Source of the DNA: UBA10649 sp965278965
Lineage (GTDB): Bacteria; Actinomycetota; Actinomycetes; S36-B12
Reading direction: 5' to 3'
Length of the DNA: 64,000 bases
Assembly (NCBI GenBank): GCA_965278965.1
Contig: OZ257127.1
Span: forward strand, 1,178,001-1,242,000
A model generated the notes under the pieces. The model was not told the DNA's origin and searched no databases. It saw only the letters and a list, made by a program, of their open reading frames with translations. Numbering within the stretch: position 1 is the stretch's first letter; each line of letters starts with the position of its first letter. Positions 8,372 through 16,380 of the stretch are shown piece by piece. Position numbers and translations under genes: made by a program.

Positions 8372-9389
8372 CGTCGTCCTCCAGGTCCGCGAGCTCGAGG
8401 AGCTCGCGCGGGGCCATGCCGGCCGCCGCGTAGAGCGCGTCGATCATCCGCATCGTCGAGACGGCGTCCGCCGCATCGGTCGGTACCGGCTCGCCGAGCC
8501 GCACGAGCCGGGCGAACGCGTCGAGCTGGTAGTCGTAGCTCGTGCGGCGGCCGAGCTCCTCGGTCCGCTGGCCCGTGCCGACGGTGACGATGACGCGGTC
8601 GTCGGTGTGCGGCAGGACGAACGCGGGGGCGAACGCCTCCCCCTCCGTGCCGACGATGCGCAGCGAGAAGTCGAGGATGCCGTGCGTCATGCTCGACGCC
8701 AGCACGCCTTGCGCGCCCGTGGCGTACTCGAGGTCGGCTTCGATCCAGGCATCGACACCCGGCAGTCCGGGAAGCTCGCGGCCGTGCGAGCCGGTGATGG
8801 CCGGATCACCGCCAAGGAGCTCGCCGACCGAGCGAAGCGCGTGAACGGCGTAGCACCCGACGTCCATCAGCCCGCCACCGGCGAGGACCGGGTCCCAGCG
8901 CGGGTCGCCGGCTGCGGGGGGCGGCATGAGCATGCGGGCCTCGACGAGGACGACCTCGCCGATGACGCTATCGGCGACCAGCTCCAGCATGCGCAGCATG
9001 ACCGGGTGGTACCGGTAGTGGAAAGCCTCCATGCAGTGCACGCCCGCGGCCGACGCCGCGAACCGAACCGTCATGGCCTCGTCGGCATTGCTCGCGAACG
9101 GCTTCTCCGTCAGCACATGCTTGCCGGCCTCGATCGCCGCGAGGTTCCAGGGTCCGTGGAGGCCGTTCGGCAGCGGGTTGTAGACGGCTTCGACCTCAGG
9201 GTCGTCGATGACAGCCTGGTAGGAGTCGAGGACCCGCTCCACCCCCGAAGCGGTGGCGAAGGCGTCGGCCCGTCCCCGGTCGCGCGCGGCGACGGCGACG
9301 AGCCGGTGCCCCTCCCGTCGGGCCGGGCCGACGATGGCGTCGGCGCTGATCCGGGATGCGCCGAGGACGCCGATGCGCAACGGGTCCAC
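8364..9389 (-). CDS. Gfo/Idh/MocA family NAD(P)-dependent oxidoreductase
   Basis: A 341-residue enzyme with the N-terminal Rossmann motif GVLGASRISADAIVGPA, the family lysine in VLTEKPFASNADEA, and a C-terminal alpha/beta domain (GGLMDVGCYAVHALRSVGELLGG). The family reduces or oxidises sugar and cyclitol hydroxyls. The gene lies between a small membrane protein and a cupin in a minus-strand run following deoA. A ribose- or deoxyribose-derived substrate would suit the neighbourhood, but the sequence does not prove it. Confidence 0.88.
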   Translation of the reverse strand: MDPLRIGVLGASRISADAIVGPARREGHRLVAVAARDRGRADAFATASGVERVLDSYQAVIDDPEVEAVYNPLPNGLHGPWNLAAIEAGKHVLTEKPFASNADEAMTVRFAASAAGVHCMEAFHYRYHPVMLRMLELVADSVIGEVVLVEARMLMPPPAAGDPRWDPVLAGGGLMDVGCYAVHALRSVGELLGGDPAITGSHGRELPGLPGVDAWIEADLEYATGAQGVLASSMTHGILDFSLRIVGTEGEAFAPAFVLPHTDDRVIVTVGTGQRTEELGRRTSYDYQLDAFARLVRLGEPVPTDAADAVSTMRMIDALYAAAGMAPRELLELADLEDDDA

Positions 9390-9401
9390 GACCGCTGCCC
9401 T

Positions 9402-9584
9402 CTACTCGCGGCCGAGGACCAGGACGGCGAAGACGCCGAACAGGGCGGCGATGACCGCGGCGATGGCGCAGCCGACGGCCTGCCCCTCGTTCATCAGGCT
9501 GATGCCGAAGCCGACGAGCGCGGCGATGAGCAGGACCATGATGACGGCCGGAACGGGATGGACCTTATGTGCGTGCTCGCTCAT
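9402..9584 (-). CDS. Small two-helix membrane protein
   Basis: A 60-residue product with a short hydrophilic N-terminus (SEHAHKVHP) and two hydrophobic segments at about 11-31 and 36-57 (VPAVIMVLLIAALVGFGISL; AVGCAIAAVIAALFGVFAVLVL). The Shine-Dalgarno GAGGAG is well placed before the ATG. It sits 30 bases downstream of deoA on the same strand and 12 bases upstream of the oxidoreductase, so it is probably in the same operon. No function recognised. Confidence 0.7.
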   Translation of the reverse strand: MSEHAHKVHPVPAVIMVLLIAALVGFGISLMNEGQAVGCAIAAVIAALFGVFAVLVLGRE

Positions 9585-9614
9585 CGATGCTCCTCGCGGG
9601 TGCTCGGTCGTAGG

Positions 9615-10904
9615 TCAGGTGAGGCGGTCGATCACCAGGGGAAGGCGCTCCATCGTAGAGCCCGGCGGGCTGACGACGACGGCCCCCGTCAGTGCTTCGT
9701 GCGCCGACGCGAACCGGGCCGCGTCGTCGGCCAGCATCGTCAGCAGCGGTGCCCCGGCCTCGACCTGGTCGCCGGGCTTGACGTGCAGGCGGATTCCGGC
9801 GCCCGCCGACACCGAGTCCTCCTTGCGTGCGCGACCGGCACCGAGCCGCCAGGCGGCGACGCCGACGGCCAGGGCGTCCATTCGGGTCACGACGCCGCTG
9901 ACGTCGGCGCGCACCTCGTGGGACTCGGCTGCGACCGGCAGCGTCGCGTCCGGGTCGCCGCCCTGGGCGCGCACGAGCCGGCGCCAGGCGTCCATCGCGC
10001 GGCCATCGCGAAGGGCGTCGGCCGGGTCGACGTCGGGCAGGCCGGCGAGGTCGAGCATCTCGCGGGCGAGCAGGACGGTGAGCTCGACGACGTCGGCCGG
10101 CCCCCCACCGGCGAGCACCTCGACCGACTCCTCGACCTCGATCGCGTTGCCGACGGTGAGTCCGAGCGGCACGTCCATGGCCGTGATGAGCGCCCGGGTC
10201 CGCACGCCGGCGTCGTTGCCGAGGCGAACCATGGTCTCGGCCAGGGCACGGGCCTTCGCCGGGTCGGACATGAACGCCCCGGACCCGGTCTTGACGTCGA
10301 GGACGAGCGATCCGACGCCCTCGGCGATCTTCTTGCTCATGATGCTGCTGGCGATCAGTGGGATCGCCTCGACCGTGCCCGTGACGTCACGCAGCGCATA
10401 CAGCTTGCGATCGGCCGGCGCGAGACCGTCGCCGGCCGCGCAGATCACGCCGCCGACGTCCTCGAGCGCCGCGAGCATCTCCTCGGGCGAGAGCCGTGCC
10501 CGCCAGCCGGGGATCGACTCCAGCTTGTCGAGGGTGCCGCCCGTGTGGCCGAGCCCGCGGCCGCTCAGCTGCGGGACGGCTGCACCGCAGGCGGCGACGA
10601 GGGGTACTAGCGGCAGCGTGATCTTGTCGCCGACCCCACCGGTGGAGTGCTTGTCGACCGTCGGCCGCGAGAGGCCGCTGAAGTCCAGCCGCTCGCCGCT
10701 GCGCACCATCGCGCCGGTCCAGCGGACGATCTCCTGCTCGGTCATGCCGTTGAGGAGGATCGCCATCGCAAGCGCCGCCATCTGCTCCTCGGCGACGGTT
10801 CCGCGCGTGTACGCGTCGACGACCCAGTCGATCTGACGGTCGGTGAGCGTGTGGCCGTCGCGCTTGGCCTTGATGACGTCGACAGCGGCGAACGGCTCAA
10901 GCAT
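9615..10904 (-). CDS. deoA: Thymidine (pyrimidine nucleoside) phosphorylase
   Basis: A 429-residue phosphorylase that splits thymidine, deoxyuridine or uridine with phosphate into base plus (deoxy)ribose-1-phosphate. Motifs include KHSTGGVGDKITLPL (phosphate site), SGRGLGHTGGTLDKLESIPG, an SSIMSKKIAEG segment and DVKTGSGAFM, in the family order. The ATG at 10904 was chosen over upstream frame-open codons because GGAGGACC precedes it and the N-terminus FAAVDVIKAKRDG fits the family. It overlaps the end of cdd by 8 bases. The product feeds the mutase and deoC on the other strand. Confidence 0.95.
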   Translation of the reverse strand: MLEPFAAVDVIKAKRDGHTLTDRQIDWVVDAYTRGTVAEEQMAALAMAILLNGMTEQEIVRWTGAMVRSGERLDFSGLSRPTVDKHSTGGVGDKITLPLVPLVAACGAAVPQLSGRGLGHTGGTLDKLESIPGWRARLSPEEMLAALEDVGGVICAAGDGLAPADRKLYALRDVTGTVEAIPLIASSIMSKKIAEGVGSLVLDVKTGSGAFMSDPAKARALAETMVRLGNDAGVRTRALITAMDVPLGLTVGNAIEVEESVEVLAGGGPADVVELTVLLAREMLDLAGLPDVDPADALRDGRAMDAWRRLVRAQGGDPDATLPVAAESHEVRADVSGVVTRMDALAVGVAAWRLGAGRARKEDSVSAGAGIRLHVKPGDQVEAGAPLLTMLADDAARFASAHEALTGAVVVSPPGSTMERLPLVIDRLT

Positions 10905-11319
10905 CGCGGTCCTCCGCTCGGTCGAGCAGGTCGTCGGGACCGAACGCCTGCGGCAGTATCTCGGCGAACGTCCGCACACCCTCCGGCGTCGCGATGAGCG
11001 AGGTCGGCGTGCCGTGCTCCCAGAGCAGCTGGCGGCAGCGACCGCACGGCATGAGCGGGTCACCGTGCTGGTCGACGCACGCGACGGCGACCAGCCGGCC
11101 GCCGCCCGAGGCGTGCAGCGCCGACACCATGCCGCACTCGGCGCACAGGCCCACGCCGTAGGACGCGTTCTCCACGTTGCAGCCGGTCACCACCCGACCG
11201 TCGTCGACCACGCCCGCGACTCCCACCTTGAAGCGCGAGTAAGGCGCGTACGCGTGCTCCATGGCCTCGCGCGCCGCTGCCCCCAGGCCAACCCAGTCGA
11301 CGTCCACCGGTCCGTTCAC
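10897..11319 (-). CDS. cdd: Cytidine deaminase
   Basis: A 140-residue zinc deaminase converting cytidine and deoxycytidine to uridine and deoxyuridine. The motif GCNVENASYGVGLCAEC carries zinc cysteine and catalytic glutamate, and PCGRCRQLL gives the other two zinc cysteines. YAPYSRFKVG at the N-terminus is the typical substrate loop. I chose the GTG at 11319 since it gives the standard tetrameric Cdd length; the frame stays open further 5'. It lies 17 bases behind the second lipoprotein and overlaps deoA, so uptake, deamination and phosphorolysis are cotranscribed. Confidence 0.93.
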   Translation of the reverse strand: MNGPVDVDWVGLGAAAREAMEHAYAPYSRFKVGVAGVVDDGRVVTGCNVENASYGVGLCAECGMVSALHASGGGRLVAVACVDQHGDPLMPCGRCRQLLWEHGTPTSLIATPEGVRTFAEILPQAFGPDDLLDRAEDRDA

Positions 11320-11336
11320 GATCCTGACCGTATCGG

Positions 11337-12326
11337 TCAGCCGCCGGGGCCGACCGCGATCCTGCCCGACGCGACCTGCTCGACGAGTGCGACGACCTGC
11401 GCCTGCCGGCCCGACGGCATGTCGCCGAGGACGAGGCGCACGCCGCCGTCGGCGAGCGAGCCGGTGACGTCGCCGGCGGCGAACGTGCCGTCCGCCACGT
11501 CCTGGGCGACGGCGACGGCGGTGGCGGCCGGGTCGGCGACGATCCAGCCGAGGGCCTCGCCCACTCCCGGCTCGCCGACGCGGACGACGGCGACGCCCGG
11601 CGGCTTCGGGACGTCGGCCAGGCCGGCGGATGCGAGGAGCACGACGTCCACCCCGCGGGCGGCCCACCGATCCAGCACCCGGGCAGCCTCCGCGGGGTCC
11701 TCGACCAGGCGGGCAGGACCGGACCCGCGCACGCGGACGGCCCGTCCGTCCTGGCTGGCTCGGTGCTGCGCACCGGATGCGAAGGCGTCCGCGGCCGCGT
11801 GCGCCCCAGGGTCGTCCGCCTGGCCGAGGACCCCGACCGAGCCCGACGCCGACGTCGCCGCCGCGAGGTAGCCGGCTACGAACGCCGCACCGGAGATGTC
11901 CGCCCCCAGGCGGACGAGGTTCGGCGCCGGAGGCTCATCGGACCGCAGGCCGGCGGCGGCGACCGGCAGGTCCGGGTGCTCGGCCGCCGCTGCCGCCATC
12001 GCGTCCGCGTGGGTGGCCGACACCGACAGGAGCATGGCGCACCGGGTGTCCAGGAGGTCGGGCAGGCGTGCCGAGGTGCGCACCCGCAGGCCGGCGTCGG
12101 TCAGGGCGGCAGCCGTCGCGGTCGCGGATCCGTCGTCGCCGAGAAGGCACACGTCGGCGAGCACCGGACTGGCGGTGGGCTCGGACGGCGGGCTCGGCGT
12201 CGCCGGCGCCGTGGCGGACGATGGCTGGCCCGCTGGGGCGGCCGAGCGGCTCGCACAGCCGGTGAGCCCCACGGCCAGCACCACGGTCGCGACCGCCGCC
12301 AGGACGACGGACGTCGCCCGCGGCAC
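11337..12326 (-). CDS. BMP-like lipoprotein, divergent second solute-binding protein
   Basis: A 329-residue lipoprotein: hydrophobic signal peptide with lipobox LTGC (Cys24), then a Ser/Pro/Thr-rich linker (about residues 30-55). The body keeps the pattern of periplasmic BMP-type binding proteins (PNLVRLGADISGAAFVAGYLAA; GSVGVLGQADDP; VLGDMPSGRQAQVVALVEQV) but is strongly reduced relative to the main BMP protein at 16381-17517. The GTG start shares a base with the permease stop (TAGTG), so it is translationally coupled. It may be a second receptor with different specificity or an accessory that modulates the transporter. Confidence 0.75.
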   Translation of the reverse strand: MPRATSVVLAAVATVVLAVGLTGCASRSAAPAGQPSSATAPATPSPPSEPTASPVLADVCLLGDDGSATATAAALTDAGLRVRTSARLPDLLDTRCAMLLSVSATHADAMAAAAAEHPDLPVAAAGLRSDEPPAPNLVRLGADISGAAFVAGYLAAATSASGSVGVLGQADDPGAHAAADAFASGAQHRASQDGRAVRVRGSGPARLVEDPAEAARVLDRWAARGVDVVLLASAGLADVPKPPGVAVVRVGEPGVGEALGWIVADPAATAVAVAQDVADGTFAAGDVTGSLADGGVRLVLGDMPSGRQAQVVALVEQVASGRIAVGPGG

Positions 12327-13600
12327 TAGTGCTCTTCGCCCTTCAGGTACGGCTTGCCGTCTGCAGCGGGCATGCGTAGGCGTTGGGTCGCCAGGGCAAG
12401 CACGAGGAGCGTCGCGACGTACGGCGTGACGAACGCGACCTGCGGGGGGACGTCGTCGGTCGTGGCCCACCACAGCACCATCGCACCGGCGATCACGGCG
12501 CCGACCACCGCCCCGATCCAGCGGCGGCGGTACACGAGCCAGCCGGCGTACGCCAGCAGCAGAAGCGCGACGAGCAGCAGCAGCGCGTGGACCGCGCCGC
12601 CGCCACGCAGCTGCAACGCGTCGGTGTAGCCGAACAGCCCGGCACCGGCGGCCAGGCCACCAGGACGCCAGTTGCCGAAGATCATCGCGGCCAGGCCGAT
12701 GTACCCACGGCCACCGGTCTGGCCCTCGCGGTAGATACCCGCGGCGACGATCGCGAGGTACGCACCGCCGACGCCGGCGAGAGCACCTGAGGTGATGACG
12801 GCGATGTACTTGTAGCGGATGACGTTGACGCCGAGAGTCGCCGCCGCGTAGGGCGCCTCACCGCAGGACCGAAGCCGTAGGCCGAAGCTGGTGCGCCACA
12901 GGATGTAGAACGTCGCGACCACCAGGAGGATCGCGATGATCGTGATGAACGACACGTCGGTGGTGAGGCCCGCGATGATCGCCGCGAGGTCGGAGACGAA
13001 GAACCAGCCCTGCTCGGCGATGCTCGTGGCCACCGACGAGATGACCGGGAGGGTCACGGTGCCCATCTCGGGGATCTGCGGCGACTGGGTCTGACCGCCG
13101 CCCTGGGTCCCGACGAACCACTCGGCCGCGAGGAACTGCGTCATGCCGATGGCCAGGATGTTTATCGCGACGCCGGAGACGATCTGGTCCACCGCGAACG
13201 TCACGGTCGCGATGGCGTGCAGGAGGGCACCGAGGGCGCCGAACGCGATCGCCGCGGCCAACCCGGCCCACGGACCCCACTGGTAGCCGGCCCAGCCCGC
13301 CCCGAAGGTGCCGAGGATGAGCATGCCCTCGAGGCCGATGTTGACGACGCCGGCTCGCTCCGACCACAGGCCGCCCAGGCCCGCCATGGCGATCGGCACG
13401 GCCAGGCCGAGTGCCGCGGCGGCGGTCCCGGCCGCCGTGAGGTTCCCGGCGTCGGTGATGACCCGGACCACGGAGAACAGCAGGAGGAGGACGGTCGCCA
13501 GGTAGAGCATCCGCATGCCCGTCAGGCGCTTGCGCGACTGCTTGCGCAGCCCGGGATCGAGCAGCGCGTCCGGCATCGACACGGCGGAGTTGTTGCTCAC
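12326..13600 (-). CDS. Nucleoside ABC transporter permease (second permease)
   Basis: A 424-residue inner-membrane permease of the BPD_transp_2 (RbsC-like) family with about 10 hydrophobic segments. GGLWSERAGVVNIGLEGMLILG is the hallmark of the BMP/simple-sugar type permease. The GTG start overlaps the previous permease stop by 4 bases (GTGA). With the preceding permease it should form the heterodimeric channel for (deoxy)nucleosides. The nucleoside assignment rests on the BMP lipoprotein in the operon and on cdd and deoA downstream. Confidence 0.9.
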   Translation of the reverse strand: MSNNSAVSMPDALLDPGLRKQSRKRLTGMRMLYLATVLLLLFSVVRVITDAGNLTAAGTAAAALGLAVPIAMAGLGGLWSERAGVVNIGLEGMLILGTFGAGWAGYQWGPWAGLAAAIAFGALGALLHAIATVTFAVDQIVSGVAINILAIGMTQFLAAEWFVGTQGGGQTQSPQIPEMGTVTLPVISSVATSIAEQGWFFVSDLAAIIAGLTTDVSFITIIAILLVVATFYILWRTSFGLRLRSCGEAPYAAATLGVNVIRYKYIAVITSGALAGVGGAYLAIVAAGIYREGQTGGRGYIGLAAMIFGNWRPGGLAAGAGLFGYTDALQLRGGGAVHALLLLVALLLLAYAGWLVYRRRWIGAVVGAVIAGAMVLWWATTDDVPPQVAFVTPYVATLLVLALATQRLRMPAADGKPYLKGEEH

Positions 13601-14736
13601 GACGCCGCCCCAGCCACCTGCGGCGCGGGCGGGGAGGGTGGTGCGGGCGGGGCGGCTTCGAGCTGACGCCCCACCTCGGCCGCGATCATCCGGACGCGGT
13701 ACCGGCGGACCAGCTCGTACGCGATGACGACCGACAGCACGATGACGCCCTGCATGATCAGCACGGTCTGCTTGGGCACGCCCTCGAACTCCAGCGCGTT
13801 CGAGGAGTTGTCCAGGAACGACCACAGGAGCGCACCGAAGGCGATGCCGATCGGGTTGTTTCGGCCGAGCAGGGCGATCGCGATCCCGGTGAAGCCCAGA
13901 CCCGTCGGGAAGTCCAGGCCGTAGGAGTAGCTCGAACCCAACAGCTGCGGCATCCCGACGAGGCCGGCGACGGCGCCGGAGAGCAGCATCGCCATGAGGA
14001 TCATCTTCTTGACGTTGACACCGCTGGCGACGGCGGCGGCCTCCGACATCCCCGTCGCCCGCACGTCGAAGCCGAACCGCGTGCGGTTGAGCACGTACCA
14101 GTACGCGAAGCCGACGACCGCGGCCAGGATGATCAGGCCGAAGACGGTGTTGTCGGTGCCCGGGACGATCGGGAGCCCGGGAACCTGCCCGGAGGCCGCG
14201 ATCGGCTTGGTGCCGATGTTGTTCGACCCGGCGACCGACACGGCCAGACGACCGGGGGCCAGCAGGTAGGCCACGATCCCGGTGGCGATGAAGTTCAGCA
14301 TGATCGTCGAGATGACCTCGCTGACCCCGCGGGTCACCTTCAGCAGGCCCGCGATGCCCGCCCACAGCGCGCCGACGATCATCGCGACGACGATGATCAG
14401 GCCGACGTGCAGCACGGGCGGCAGGGCAACGGCGCCACCCACCGCCGCGGCGAGCATCGCCGCCAGGCGGTACTGGCCGTCGACGCCGATGTTGAACAGG
14501 TTCATCTTGAAGCCGATGGCGACGGCGATCGCCGACAAGTAGTACGTCGTCGCGTTGTTGAGCGTGTTGACCTGGATGCGCGGACGTCCGAGCTGCTCGA
14601 ACATCGTCGTGAACGCCGACACGGGGTTGTTCCCCGATGCGATAAGCACGACCGACGTGACGAGGATGGCGAACACGATCGCGAGCACGGGGGCGGCGAT
14701 CGCCAGCACGAACCGCCGGGTCCGGGTCCCGCCCAT
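13597..14736 (-). CDS. Nucleoside ABC transporter permease (first permease)
   Basis: A 379-residue polytopic membrane protein of the same permease family. FKMNLFNIGVDGQYRLAAML and RGVSEVISTIMLNFIATGIVAYLL are characteristic of BMP-type uptake systems, and RTRFGFDVRATGMSEAAAVASGVNV is the cytoplasmic EAA-like loop that contacts the ATPase. A Pro/Ala-rich tail (about 360-379) is unconserved. One base separates its ATG from the ATPase stop, and it overlaps the second permease by GTGA. Confidence 0.92.
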   Translation of the reverse strand: MGGTRTRRFVLAIAAPVLAIVFAILVTSVVLIASGNNPVSAFTTMFEQLGRPRIQVNTLNNATTYYLSAIAVAIGFKMNLFNIGVDGQYRLAAMLAAAVGGAVALPPVLHVGLIIVVAMIVGALWAGIAGLLKVTRGVSEVISTIMLNFIATGIVAYLLAPGRLAVSVAGSNNIGTKPIAASGQVPGLPIVPGTDNTVFGLIILAAVVGFAYWYVLNRTRFGFDVRATGMSEAAAVASGVNVKKMILMAMLLSGAVAGLVGMPQLLGSSYSYGLDFPTGLGFTGIAIALLGRNNPIGIAFGALLWSFLDNSSNALEFEGVPKQTVLIMQGVIVLSVVIAYELVRRYRVRMIAAEVGRQLEAAPPAPPSPPAPQVAGAAS

Positions 14737-14737
14737 G

Positions 14738-16264
14738 TCAGCTCGCTCCCGTCATGGCGGACCCGAGCTCTTCGGGGGTGACCGTGGCCGGGTCGGCCGT
14801 CGCGACGAACCGCCCCCGCAGGATCACCTGGATCGTGTCGGACAGGCCGATGAGCTCGTCGAGGTCCGCGGAGATGAGCAGGACCGCCAGACCGTCGCGG
14901 CGGGCCGCGCGCAGGAGGTCCCAGATCGCAGCCTGTGCCCCGACGTCGACTCCGCGGGTCGGGTGCGAGGCGATGAGGACGCTCGGGCTGCCGCTCATCT
15001 CCCGGCCGACGATGAGCTTCTGCTGGTTGCCCCCGGACAGCGACGACGCAAGCACGTCGATCGAGGGCGTGCGCACGTCGTACTCGGCGACGATCCGCTC
15101 GGTGTCGGCGCGGGCGCCCGCCCGGTCGATGAGCGGACCGCGCGCGCTCGGGGGTGTCGTCTGGTGGCCAAGGATCCGGTTCTCCCAGAGGGGCGCCTCC
15201 ATGAGCAGCCCGTGCCGGATCCGGTCCTCCGGGATGTACGCTATCCCCGCCTCGCGCCGCTTGCGCGTCGGCAGCGCGGTGATGTCGGTCCCGGCGAGCT
15301 CGACCGTGCCGGCGGCGGCGACCCGCATCCCCATGATCGTCTCGACCAGCTCGATCTGACCGTTGCCCTCGACCCCGGCGATGCCGAGGACCTCACCGCG
15401 GTGGATCTCCAGCGTGATGTCGTCGAGGACACGACGACCGTCGACCGTCTGGACGGTGACCCCCTGCAGCCGCAGCTCGACGACGTCCGTGACGGTCGAC
15501 TCGTGTGTCTCGGGGGTGGGCAGCTCGCTGCCGACCATCAGCTCGGCGAGCTTCTTGGCGGTGACGTCGGCGGGCAGGACGGTGGCGACGGTCGTGCCGC
15601 GCCGGATGACGGTGATCTCGTCGGCGACCTTGAGCACCTCGTCGAGCTTGTGCGAGATGAAGATGATCGCCAGACCCTCGGCCTTGAGCTCGCGCAGCGC
15701 GTCGAACAGCTCGTCGACCTCCTGCGGGACGAGCACGGCCGTGGGCTCGTCCAGGATCAAGGTGCGCGCCCCCCGGTACAGGACCTTGAGGATCTCGATG
15801 CGCTGGCGCTCGCCGACGCCGAGGTCCTCGACCAGCGCGTCGGGGTCGACGTCGAGGCCGTACCGGTCGGAGATCTCAGCGATGCGCGAGCGAGCGGCGG
15901 CGAAGTCCAGCCAGCCGGCCCGGGTCGGCTCGTCGCCCAGGACGATGTTCTCCAGGACGGTGAAGTTGTCGGCCAGCTGGAAGTGCTGGTGCACCATGCC
16001 GATGCCGCGCGAGATGGCGTCGGCCGGGCTGTGCATGACGACGGTCTCGCCGTCGACCACGATCGTGCCCTCATCCGGCCGGTGCATTCCGTAGAGGGTC
16101 TTCATCAGCGTGGACTTGCCGGCGCCGTTCTCGCCGACGACCGCGTGGACGGTGCCGCGGCGGACGACCAGGTTGACGTCGCTGTTGGCGATGACGCCGG
16201 GGAACGTCTTGGTGATGCCCCGAAGCTCGACCGCCGGGGCGGTCGCGACGGCTGTCGCGCTGAT
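14738..16264 (-). CDS. Nucleoside ABC transporter, fused double ATPase (probable ATC start)
   Basis: About 508 residues with two ABC domains. Domain 1 has Walker A GENGAGKST, signature LGVGERQRIEI and Walker B TLILDEPTA. Domain 2 has a degenerate Walker A (GVEGNGQIE) and the signature LSGGNQQKLIVGREM, as in RbsA-type simple-sugar ATPases. There is no ATG, GTG or TTG near the conserved N-terminus (AVELRGITKTFPG). A strong Shine-Dalgarno GGAAGGAG lies 6 bases before an ATC at 16264, which I take as start. The alternative ATG at 16327 falls inside a hairpin loop without a ribosome site. A sequencing error ATG to ATC is the main caveat. Confidence 0.85.
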   Translation of the reverse strand: MSATAVATAPAVELRGITKTFPGVIANSDVNLVVRRGTVHAVVGENGAGKSTLMKTLYGMHRPDEGTIVVDGETVVMHSPADAISRGIGMVHQHFQLADNFTVLENIVLGDEPTRAGWLDFAAARSRIAEISDRYGLDVDPDALVEDLGVGERQRIEILKVLYRGARTLILDEPTAVLVPQEVDELFDALRELKAEGLAIIFISHKLDEVLKVADEITVIRRGTTVATVLPADVTAKKLAELMVGSELPTPETHESTVTDVVELRLQGVTVQTVDGRRVLDDITLEIHRGEVLGIAGVEGNGQIELVETIMGMRVAAAGTVELAGTDITALPTRKRREAGIAYIPEDRIRHGLLMEAPLWENRILGHQTTPPSARGPLIDRAGARADTERIVAEYDVRTPSIDVLASSLSGGNQQKLIVGREMSGSPSVLIASHPTRGVDVGAQAAIWDLLRAARRDGLAVLLISADLDELIGLSDTIQVILRGRFVATADPATVTPEELGSAMTGAS

Positions 16265-16300
16265 GTCGCACTCCTTCCGATGAAGGCGCCGTGGACGGAC

Positions 16301-16343
16301 CGTGGGCCCGCCCGGCACGCTACACATGCCGGACGGGCCCACG
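16301..16343 (-). promoter_or_regulatory. Large intercistronic stem-loop between the BMP lipoprotein and ATPase genes
   Basis: Seventeen-base arms at 16301-16317 and 16327-16343 pair with a single mismatch around a 9-base loop. There is no following T-run on the minus strand. The element separates the first gene (binding lipoprotein) from the ATPase and permease genes. Such structures often stabilise the upstream mRNA or partly stop transcription, so that the binding protein is made in excess over the membrane components. That role is inference. Confidence 0.7.
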
Positions 16344-16380
16344 CATCCGTTAGTCCGCTATTGCACGGACACCGGTCGAG

